Part shown: positions 1-4,597 of the stretch, in pieces
Numbering within the stretch: position 1 is the first letter of the stretch
Layout: each line of letters begins with the position of its first letter
Assembly: GCA_003650625.1 (NCBI GenBank)
Contig: QMQW01000031.1
Coordinates: 1 to 5,241, forward strand
Length of the DNA: 5,241 nucleotides
Direction of reading: 5' to 3'
Source: Thermoproteota archaeon
GTDB lineage: Archaea > Thermoproteota > Methanomethylicia > Culexarchaeales > Culexmicrobiaceae
Made by a program: the position numbers and the translations under genes
The notes under the pieces: generated by a model
What the model was told of the DNA's origin: nothing
Database searches by the model: none
The model's input: only the letters and a program-made list of their open reading frames with translations

Positions 1-83
1 AGAAATACCTAGTCTACGGAGGTGAACACATAGATGAGGAAAACGAAGAAACATACTTTTACGGACCAGCAGGTCACAGCTAA
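1..83 (+). CDS. C-terminal end of an unrecognised protein (partial)
   Basis: A frame beginning at position 3 stays open for 26 codons and ends at TAA 81-83. The visible tail is acidic and tyrosine-rich and contains YGGEHIDEENEETYFYG, finishing PAGHS. The other two plus-strand frames hit stops within the first 25 bases. No domain can be recognised from so short a tail. The next gene's TATA box starts three bases after this stop, so the two are probably separate transcription units. It is seen only as an open frame with plausible composition; whether it is a real gene depends on sequence to the left. Confidence 0.5.
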   Translation, partial: KYLVYGGEHIDEENEETYFYGPAGHS

Positions 84-85
84 CC

Positions 86-93
86 CTTATAAG
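86..93 (+). promoter_or_regulatory. TATA box for the 36-residue small gene
   Basis: CTTATAAG lies 26-34 bases before the ATG at 120. That is the spacing expected for an archaeal TATA box driving a leaderless or nearly leaderless transcript. The stretch just before the ATG has no good Shine-Dalgarno sequence, which fits leaderless initiation. Confidence 0.6.
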
Positions 94-119
94 AGTTCAA
101 AGATACGTATAATCCATGG

Positions 120-230
120 ATGGAAGCCATGAGTGAATACGTGTGTGAGCTAATACTAGACGAAATAGACGAAGAAACGTTAAAAGAACTTGAAGAACTT
201 CTAAAGGAAGAAGGAGACAGTGACCGATAA
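120..230 (+). CDS. Small acidic helical protein, function unknown (36 aa)
   Basis: The ATG at 120 opens a 36-codon frame ending at TAA 228-230. The product is strongly acidic. After a short N-terminus (MEAMSEYVCELILDEID) it has a Leu/Glu/Lys stretch, EETLKELEELLKEE, that would form an amphipathic helix. It is too short for a family assignment. Small acidic helical proteins of this kind can be partners or antitoxins of larger proteins, but nothing here shows that. The well-placed TATA box at 86-93 is the main argument that it is expressed. A start four codons in (ATG 129) is possible. An ATG at 116 is in another frame and stops after six codons. Confidence 0.55.
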   Translation: MEAMSEYVCELILDEIDEETLKELEELLKEEGDSDR

Positions 231-303
231 GCTAGCAATCCTCAACTTAGACTTACATAGGCTCACAACAGAATAGTGTAGACATGTTAGCTCAGTATTT
301 CAA

Positions 304-313
304 CATTTTTCTT
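304..313 (+). terminator. Possible T-tract terminator
   Basis: The T-run CATTTTTCTT lies about 75 bases after the small gene. It sits between 7-bp inverted arms, CAGTATT (293-299) and AATACTG (320-326), separated by a 20-base loop. Archaeal RNA polymerase commonly terminates on T-runs, but a five-T run in AT-rich DNA is weak evidence. No gene is visible in 231-410. Confidence 0.25.
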
Positions 314-358
314 AGGGGGAATACTGCTCAATCTTAAAGTCAGCATTCAAATAGCCTG

Positions 359-379
359 ATTACGGCCGTAATTTTAAGG
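359..379 (+). promoter_or_regulatory. Perfect 14-bp palindrome overlapping a TATA-like box
   Basis: Positions 359-372 read ATTACGGCCGTAAT, identical to their own reverse complement. They run directly into TTTTAAGG (372-379), a TATA-like sequence about 32-39 bases before the ATG at 411. A palindrome touching a TATA box is where an archaeal dimeric regulator would bind to control the membrane-protein gene. The palindrome is seen directly; its role as an operator and the exact TATA box are inferred. Confidence 0.4.
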
Positions 380-410
380 TAAAGCTTACAAGTATAGATA
401 TGAGTAGGCG

Positions 411-2354
411 ATGCACTTAAGGACACGCCTTACACCTTTACTAGTAGCATTGGCATTGCTTGTTATAGTAGCTGTAATCATAATCCTAGTATGTTACTAT
501 CTCTATGGTGTGAATTTCGAAGCCGTACTTAAAGCGTCGAGGAAAGCAGAAAACTTGGTGAACAACTTTCGGTCGCTTTATCTAGGTGTGCTAGGGTTAG
601 GTACCGCAATAGGTCTTTCCTTTCTTTTCATCTCCGTAGTCCTCAAGAAGCGATGGATTCTGTACATTTGCGTAGTACTGTCACTAATAGTGCTATTTCT
701 AACGATGTTTATTCTAAGTCATAAGATTCCTGTAGAAATGATGTATCAGTTGGAGTTAGCTAGGTACAGCTACATAGCTAATTGCTGTACGAATAATTCC
801 CTTAGCTGTATATGGAACTTCACCAAGTCTATAGCGGATGAATTCAATGCAACGTATGGAGCATCTATAGCTAAGCCTCGAGAATTACTAAGGCTACCTT
901 TTGTTGATACAGATGAGGTTTCGAAATTAGCAGCAATTGCTAAGACAGGAGCTTGTTTCGACTTTGCACTAGGCATAGCTAGAGTTCTGAATGACCTGGG
1001 ATGTCCAGCTCGTATAGTAGAGGTTAGGGGAGTTGATCACGCTGTTCCTGAGGTAATGATAGGGAATGAATGGTATGTTATAGATGCTCTCTATACAACA
1101 CGTAATCAACCAGTTGAGGCTAGTCAATGGGCAAGTTACCTAGTGAAGAATAGACCTAGATGCTTTAATGCTATTGCTAAGCTTACCGATATGAGCACAG
1201 GTATGGACATTACTGCTCAACACGGCTTCAACACTTCTCTGGTGACAATAAAGGCTATAATCGACCCTACAGCTAGGAAAGGCAATGAAGTACCAGCTAG
1301 AGAAGCTAGAATTCTAATTTTCGTACCGAGTAGTAGTGGTCTCTATCGAACACTTGTTTATCTAGGTACTACCAACGATGAAGGTTTAGCAACGGTTGAA
1401 TTAGTAGCGGATCGAGGCTACATAGTATTTGTTGAGCAAGGAGGTTTTGTAGGTGTAGAACACATCTATATTCCAGGAACTGTAAAGTTCTTCAACATAA
1501 CCATCCCTATGTATGCTACAGGAGCTAAAATCATGGAAGAAGGAACAAGGATTGCACAGACGGTTACTGGAGCCATTATAGGTATTGTAGGTGCTGTGAT
1601 AGGTGCTATAACAACTATTTTCCTTAGAGATTTCGTTGAGCGTAGGAAGAAACCTATACTGCATGTAGCTAAACTAAGTTTCTATCGTTTTAAGAGTAGT
1701 GCTAGGCTATATCTAGTGATCCAGAATAAAGGTAGGCGAGCTGCTAGGAATTCTGTAGCGTATCTGACAATATCATTATACAAGGATGGTACACACCATA
1801 CGAGGTTACCTAGAAAGATGCTACCACCTAAATCAACATTTGCTACTGTAGAGAATCGTTTAGTACCTAAGTCTTGGGACTACTTAGTGCCAGAACACGA
1901 TGACTTCAGTATTGTGAAAGAAGCATTGCCTTGGGCTACGCCTAAGGAATTTGGTAGAGGACTTGATGGTGATCCCTACCAACATGTAACTGATATCCCT
2001 GCTAAAGGCTTTAACAGGATATTGTTGATGGATATCTATAAAGTAGAGAATAAATGCTATGTCCTACGTGTATTCTCTGAGTACGGCACTGAAGCTAAAC
2101 CTAGAGCTATAATAGTACTACCATTAACTCAGAAAACTCTATTCGAAAAACTGGTATTCGAAATACATATCACCTGCGATGATGTACGTAGGGAAGGTAA
2201 AGCAAAGATAGAAATCGTACCCAAAGATAACGACTACGTCGTATACTTTAACGGTAAAGAGCAGTTCATGCTAAATGAAATAACAAGAGATTTAAAGGAG
2301 GACATTCATGCTAAAACATGCTGTAAAGCCATAATATCCTCCCAAAATCTTTGA
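411..2354 (+). CDS. Membrane-anchored transglutaminase-like protein
   Basis: This 647-residue protein has hydrophobic segments at about 8-32, 53-78 and 82-103 and a Gly-rich one at 383-405. The charges KKR (79-81) and RDFVERRKK (406-414) place both ends in the cytoplasm and residues 105-382 outside. The outer part has the transglutaminase-like pattern: Cys182 in GACFDFA followed by GCPARIVEV, His210 in DHAVPEV, and Asp225 in WYVIDA. A Cys-His-Asp triad is therefore intact, allowing protease, amidase or crosslinking chemistry; the substrate is unknown. Residues 278-367 resemble a carboxypeptidase-regulatory-like beta sandwich. The cytoplasmic part (415-647) is beta-rich and starts with RLYLVIQNKGRRAARNS, like an Ig or CARDB-type domain. 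All five N-x-S/T sequons (128, 136, 146, 274, 362) fall in the predicted outer segment. An ATG at 400 is out of frame, so 411 is the start. The small HEPN operon follows on the same strand. Confidence 0.8.
   Translation: MHLRTRLTPLLVALALLVIVAVIIILVCYYLYGVNFEAVLKASRKAENLVNNFRSLYLGVLGLGTAIGLSFLFISVVLKKRWILYICVVLSLIVLFLTMFILSHKIPVEMMYQLELARYSYIANCCTNNSLSCIWNFTKSIADEFNATYGASIAKPRELLRLPFVDTDEVSKLAAIAKTGACFDFALGIARVLNDLGCPARIVEVRGVDHAVPEVMIGNEWYVIDALYTTRNQPVEASQWASYLVKNRPRCFNAIAKLTDMSTGMDITAQHGFNTSLVTIKAIIDPTARKGNEVPAREARILIFVPSSSGLYRTLVYLGTTNDEGLATVELVADRGYIVFVEQGGFVGVEHIYIPGTVKFFNITIPMYATGAKIMEEGTRIAQTVTGAIIGIVGAVIGAITTIFLRDFVERRKKPILHVAKLSFYRFKSSARLYLVIQNKGRRAARNSVAYLTISLYKDGTHHTRLPRKMLPPKSTFATVENRLVPKSWDYLVPEHDDFSIVKEALPWATPKEFGRGLDGDPYQHVTDIPAKGFNRILLMDIYKVENKCYVLRVFSEYGTEAKPRAIIVLPLTQKTLFEKLVFEIHITCDDVRREGKAKIEIVPKDNDYVVYFNGKEQFMLNEITRDLKEDIHAKTCCKAIISSQNL
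2294..2301 (+). promoter_or_regulatory. Strong Shine-Dalgarno inside the end of the membrane-protein gene
   Basis: AAAGGAGG is followed after six bases by ATG 2308-2310, which is out of frame with the membrane-protein gene around it. This is one of the two best ribosome binding sites in the window; the other is at 2445-2451. Such a site suggests a translated start here, but the frame it opens is interrupted after eight codons. Confidence 0.5.
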
Positions 2355-2445
2355 TATAATTACAAGAGAAATAGTACAAACCCTATATATAGACGTTACA
2401 AAAGATTTAAGTAGAGACTTTAAAATTCACAGCATGATTATATAG
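2308..2445 (+). pseudogene. Possible interrupted small gene (one in-frame TAA)
   Basis: The ATG at 2308 sits six bases after a near-perfect Shine-Dalgarno. It reads MLKHAVKP, meets TAA at 2332-2334, then stays open for 36 more codons (containing FDIITREIVQTLYIDVTKDL) to TAG 2443-2445. If the TAA is a point mutation, the original product was about 45 residues and overlapped the end of the membrane-protein gene, as coupled genes do. Otherwise only an eight-residue peptide would be made, or the site is chance. The product is not recognised. The second stop overlaps the ribosome binding site of the next gene by one base. This is an inference from the binding site and the open frame only. Confidence 0.3.
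2384..2391 (+). promoter_or_regulatory. TATA-like box upstream of the HEPN operon
   Basis: TATATATA lies 68-75 bases before the ATG at 2459. Transcription would start near 2412-2418, giving a leader of about 45 bases that includes the ribosome binding site at 2445-2451. The HEPN operon could therefore be expressed independently of the membrane-protein gene. TATA-like strings are common in AT-rich DNA, so support is moderate. Confidence 0.4.
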
Positions 2446-2451
2446 GAGGTG
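2445..2451 (+). promoter_or_regulatory. Ribosome binding site of the 216-residue protein
   Basis: GGAGGTG is a full complement of the archaeal 16S rRNA 3' end. It stands seven bases before ATG 2459-2461 and fixes the start of the first gene of the three-gene cluster. Confidence 0.8.
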
Positions 2452-2458
2452 TAAGTTC

Positions 2459-3109
2459 ATGTCAACACTAGTTAGCGAGTATCGTGTCGCTGTATCGATA
2501 TTCTTCTGGTTGAGCATTCCGGAGCCTACATTGAGGAGGATTTTACGTGATGCAGGGTTTACTGAAGTAACTGCTCCTCCTCCTAGCATTTCTTTAGCAC
2601 CAGGAATTGAAGTAGCCTTAGGTCCTCCCAGAAAACCCCTCGCATCGTATAAATCTGTTAAAATTAGCTGGGATGATGTGAAATTCCTGTTAGCTTTCGA
2701 AGGAGTAGTTAAGGATGTAGCTGAAGCATTAAGAGCTATCGAACCTTCATTTAATAAGCATGGCTACCCATTAAGCAGAGTATGCCACTATTATGAAGCG
2801 AATTTTATGGCTCAACCACTAGATATAGACAGCTTCGTCAGCAAGCTCCGTAAAAAAGTTAGTGCAGAGTTGAAGATAGATAACGAAGTGCTAAGACCTT
2901 TCTCTATTTCCTTCAGTAATGCAGAGGAGCCCATATCAAGAGAGCATTTCTATAAATGGCTACATATAACCATAAACCCTGATGTTAATGCCCCCCAGAA
3001 GAGAGCATTCATTCAAATAATTAGGCGCGATACTGATTTCCACTCAACGCTAAAATTCATAGAAAACATAGATAGAGTACTAGAGCTCATAAGAAACTTC
3101 TTTACGTGA
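2459..3109 (+). CDS. Unrecognised 216-residue protein, first gene of the HEPN operon
   Basis: The start is fixed by the strong GGAGGTG site seven bases upstream. I do not recognise the family. The sequence looks soluble and mixed alpha/beta: strands at about 8-19 (YRVAVSIFFWLSI), a helix at 22-32 (PTLRRILRDAG), a Pro-rich stretch at 38-61, a strand-helix unit at 66-95, strands around 107-118 (SRVCHYYEANFM) and 146-153, then a strand pair near 167-190 that includes WLHITINPD, and a C-terminal helix at 196-215. There is no signal peptide, membrane segment, Walker motif, Cys pair or known nuclease motif. Its stop lies seven bases before the next ATG, so it is probably co-translated with the 169-residue and HEPN proteins and may act with them. 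It is not a MNT nucleotidyltransferase, the usual HEPN partner: no GSxxxGxxxxxSDxD motif is present. Confidence 0.8.
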   Translation: MSTLVSEYRVAVSIFFWLSIPEPTLRRILRDAGFTEVTAPPPSISLAPGIEVALGPPRKPLASYKSVKISWDDVKFLLAFEGVVKDVAEALRAIEPSFNKHGYPLSRVCHYYEANFMAQPLDIDSFVSKLRKKVSAELKIDNEVLRPFSISFSNAEEPISREHFYKWLHITINPDVNAPQKRAFIQIIRRDTDFHSTLKFIENIDRVLELIRNFFT

Positions 3110-3116
3110 ATGAAGT

Positions 3117-3626
3117 ATGATGGGGGGCTATATAGAAATGCGCGAGGCCTTTAACTACATTTCCTCACCATACATTCCAGACATACAATACACCCCTGAT
3201 GTTACTTCAAAATATGTAGTTCCAAAACCAGAATTGCTACGGAACAGATTAGAACAGATCACAAGATTTCGAGCTTACCTACTGAGAACTATTTTAGTAC
3301 ATCTAATAAATAGCGATATGGTGTACATGACCGAAGGTTTTAGAAATTTAGCAGAAAACCTCTTACCTCTATGTAATCAGGTTATAGCAAGTATGGATCT
3401 TTATCTTAGGACTATGGGTATTAACGTAGCTAAGTATTTACTAGATGTCTATGATTTAGGTGAGGGAGAGTACTCTGAGTTAAAACCGTTCATAGAGGTA
3501 TACGTATACGTTAAGGACATTAATGAGATGCTGAGGATTTGGGAAAGCACTATAAACTTCCTAAGATCTACGCTAGGGGACAGTATGTTAGAGTATGTGG
3601 ACATATTCTTTACGAGGGCAAGATGA
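3117..3626 (+). CDS. Unrecognised mainly helical protein, second gene of the HEPN operon
   Basis: This 169-residue protein begins seven bases after the preceding stop. The N-terminal 40 residues are rich in Tyr, Pro and Asp and look extended. From about 38 to 112 and 132 to 165 the sequence is amphipathic-helical and rich in Leu, Ile and Arg (for example RFRAYLLRTILVHLIN and EMLRIWESTINFLR). An acidic link (DLGEGEYSELKP) falls near 113-124. There is no signal peptide, convincing membrane segment or catalytic motif, and I do not recognise the family. ATG 3117, ATG 3120 and ATG 3138 (Met8) are all in frame; none has a well-spaced Shine-Dalgarno, so the start is uncertain by up to seven residues. 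Its end overlaps the HEPN gene if that starts at ATG 3595. The tight packing suggests a physical partner of the HEPN protein, but this is inference. Confidence 0.75.
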   Translation: MMGGYIEMREAFNYISSPYIPDIQYTPDVTSKYVVPKPELLRNRLEQITRFRAYLLRTILVHLINSDMVYMTEGFRNLAENLLPLCNQVIASMDLYLRTMGINVAKYLLDVYDLGEGEYSELKPFIEVYVYVKDINEMLRIWESTINFLRSTLGDSMLEYVDIFFTRAR

Positions 3627-4089
3627 TTTGCCTTTTGACCCTAAGAACTTCTTGGAACTTTCGGAACAACTGTATACTGACCAAAGTTATTATCATATTA
3701 GAGAAGCAGCGTTAAGAACAACGATCAGTAGGGCGTACTATGCTGTATTTCTAACTATGAGGGAGCTGGTTAGAAAGAAGCTATCAAATACTCAACTAAT
3801 ATACTCATTTGAAGATATTTCTAAATCGGGGCTCATCCATTCATGTATTAAGAGAATCATGGATAGAGTTGATAAGTACTTGGGATACGTATATGGTAAA
3901 TTATTTATGATGCGGAAAAGAGCAGATTACGAACTAAACATCACTATAGGTGACAAAGATGCGGAGGAAGCTATAGGAATAGCTAGAAAACTGATGGACT
4001 CATTAACGAAAATATATGATTCAATAGAAGTTAATAAAATCTCATTTATCATAGTGGATTACTATCAAAAATTGAGAAAAGGAACTTAG
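3595..4089 (+). CDS. HEPN-domain protein (UPF0332-like)
   Basis: The 164 residues show the HEPN four-helix pattern. The helix at about 18-30 is followed by the hallmark SRAYYAVF (45-52), a His at 82 (IHSCI), a long helix at 84-104, then MRKRADYEL (106-114) and a closing helix at 121-143 (DAEEAIGIARKLMDSL). The R-x(3)-ADY form is typical of the UPF0332/PF05168-type branch. HEPN proteins are often RNases in toxin-antitoxin, defence and CRISPR settings, or inactive RNA-binding partners. Here the usual R-x(4-6)-H His is replaced by Tyr112, so RNase activity is uncertain. ATG 3595 overlaps the previous gene by 32 bases; TTG 3628 (residue 12), two bases after that gene's stop with GAGGG about ten bases upstream, is an equally plausible start and loses only disordered-looking residues. 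A T-run follows the stop. Confidence 0.82.
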   Translation: MWTYSLRGQDDLPFDPKNFLELSEQLYTDQSYYHIREAALRTTISRAYYAVFLTMRELVRKKLSNTQLIYSFEDISKSGLIHSCIKRIMDRVDKYLGYVYGKLFMMRKRADYELNITIGDKDAEEAIGIARKLMDSLTKIYDSIEVNKISFIIVDYYQKLRKGT

Positions 4090-4090
4090 C

Positions 4091-4099
4091 TTGTTTTTG
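4091..4099 (+). terminator. T-tract after the HEPN operon
   Basis: TTGTTTTTG begins two bases after the HEPN stop codon and sits within a short CTTG...CAAG hairpin. It is a plausible archaeal terminator for the plus-strand operon. After it, the window holds no plus-strand gene I can support. Confidence 0.35.
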
Positions 4100-4195
4100 C
4101 AAGTAGATGTGAGATACAGAGAAGCTCCCAGAACGAAGTTATATGTAAGTAGAATTGGAGTAAAATAGATATTAATGATAAGTCTAGGCAGACAC

Positions 4196-4276
4196 CATCA
4201 CCTTTCATATCAGACATCAGCTAATAGCGTTTATGGATACACGTGTTGATTATCACCTCTGCATCACTTTCATATC
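4196..4276 (+). repeat. Direct repeat pair beside the attachment core
   Basis: CATCACCTTTCATATC (4196-4211) recurs as CATCACTTTCATATC (4262-4276), differing by one C, with starts 66 bases apart. The pair stands 35-115 bases left of the tRNA-derived core. Repeats next to a core can be integrase arm sites, but they could also be remains of a regulatory region; nothing here decides between them. Confidence 0.55.
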
Positions 4277-4299
4277 GCTCGATATGAATACATTCATAT
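4271..4299 (+). repeat. Two overlapping inverted repeats next to the attachment core
   Basis: Positions 4271-4286 read CATATCG-CT-CGATATG, with perfect 7-bp arms. Positions 4282-4299 read ATATGAAT-AC-ATTCATAT, with perfect 8-bp arms. They share ATATG. The second ends 11 bases before the tRNA-derived core starts, and it contains the stop codon of the integrase fragment on the minus strand. They may be protein-binding sites or a strand-exchange scar; the function is not shown. Confidence 0.6.
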
Positions 4300-4464
4300 T
4301 GTTCTGGTCCCCCAAGCCGGCGATCCCGGGTTCAAATCCCGGCCGCCGCACCATAACTCCACAAGCTTCTCCAATGGTGCAACGTATTTTCCCTCATGGT
4401 AGAGATAGTATTTGTTCTTGATTTTCTTAATGCTCCAAATAGAGGGCAAGTTAACCCCTACCAT
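4294..4464 (-). pseudogene. SSV-type integrase N-terminal fragment, int(N)
   Basis: On the minus strand an ATG at 4464 opens 56 codons ending at TGA 4296-4294. Residues 16-37 (NKYYLYHEGKYVAPLEKLVE) match the N-terminal beta-hairpin region of SSV-type integrases, where SSV1 Int has YVGPLADVVE. Residues 38-51 (WCGGRDLNPGSPAW) are encoded antisense through the tRNA-Gly 3' half, as PPGFEPG is in SSV1 Int. SSV integrases are about 330 residues, with the catalytic R-H-R-Y residues far downstream. Here the frame ends five residues past the core and no catalytic domain follows, so this is the left-behind N-terminal piece. ACTATTAT at 4491-4484 is a TATA-like box 20-27 bases before the ATG. An in-frame TGA just upstream rules out a longer start. 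Another minus frame is open from 4305 to 4221 but is not recognisable as integrase. Confidence 0.75.
4311..4353 (+). other. tRNA-Gly 3' half, attachment-site core
   Basis: In order: CCC at anticodon positions 34-36 followed by AA (37-38), anticodon-stem strand GCCGG (4316-4320), variable loop CGATC, T-stem CCGGG (4326-4330), loop TTCAAAT, T-stem CCCGG (4338-4342), acceptor strand CCGCCGC (4343-4349), discriminator A and CCA (4351-4353). The acceptor implies a partner GCGGCGG, as in archaeal tRNA-Gly; the anticodon points to Gly(CCC), or to another Gly isoacceptor if the copied segment starts one base later. T33 is absent (C at 4310) and no D-arm or 5' acceptor strand precedes it, so this is not a tRNA gene. 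A 43-bp copy from anticodon to CCA is the size of SSV-type attachment cores, and the integrase fragment reads through it antisense. Confidence 0.85.
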
Positions 4465-4533
4465 ATAAACTCAATCACAGGGGATAATAGTTTCTATTTG
4501 CCCGGCATGAGGGGTTAACCTAGGGGTTAACCC
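4450..4533 (+). repeat. Three GGGGTTAAC motifs around the integrase promoter
   Basis: GGGGTTAACC (4511-4520) and GGGGTTAACCC (4523-4533) form a 12-bp tandem pair. A third copy is inverted at 4450-4458 (GTTAACCCC), inside the first codons of the integrase fragment. Each has a palindromic heart; GGGTTAACCC (4524-4533) is a perfect 10-bp palindrome. The arrangement flanks the TATA-like box at 4484-4491, as expected for operators of a repressor acting on the integrase gene. Iterons of a replication origin are an alternative. Confidence 0.6.
4484..4491 (-). promoter_or_regulatory. TATA-like box for the integrase fragment
   Basis: ACTATTAT on the minus strand lies 20-27 bases before the ATG at 4464, the spacing expected for a leaderless archaeal gene. 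The intervening bases contain no Shine-Dalgarno sequence. The box sits between two sets of GGGGTTAAC motifs. Confidence 0.35.
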
Positions 4534-4597
4534 GAGAAAGAACGTTGACCATCTGTAAACACACCTATACATTAAAGTAAGTGTTGAAAGAGCATTT

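Noticed and set aside
770..976. Minus-strand 68-codon frame
   Set aside because: It is antisense to the transglutaminase-like catalytic region, which is clearly coding on the plus strand.
1401..1664. Minus-strand 87-codon frame
   Set aside because: It is antisense to the beta-sandwich and membrane helix of the membrane protein, and its low-complexity Tyr/Ser composition is typical of a shadow frame.
2407..2589. Minus-strand 60-codon frame
   Set aside because: It overlaps, on the opposite strand, the ribosome binding site and first 130 bases of the 216-residue gene, and shows no independent coding evidence.
4233..4421. Plus-strand frame of 62 codons spanning the tRNA-derived segment (contains PAIPGSNPGRRTI)
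   Set aside because: Its only distinctive part is the translation of the tRNA sense strand. The minus strand over the same DNA encodes the integrase N-terminal signature, and SSV-type integrases run antisense to the tRNA.
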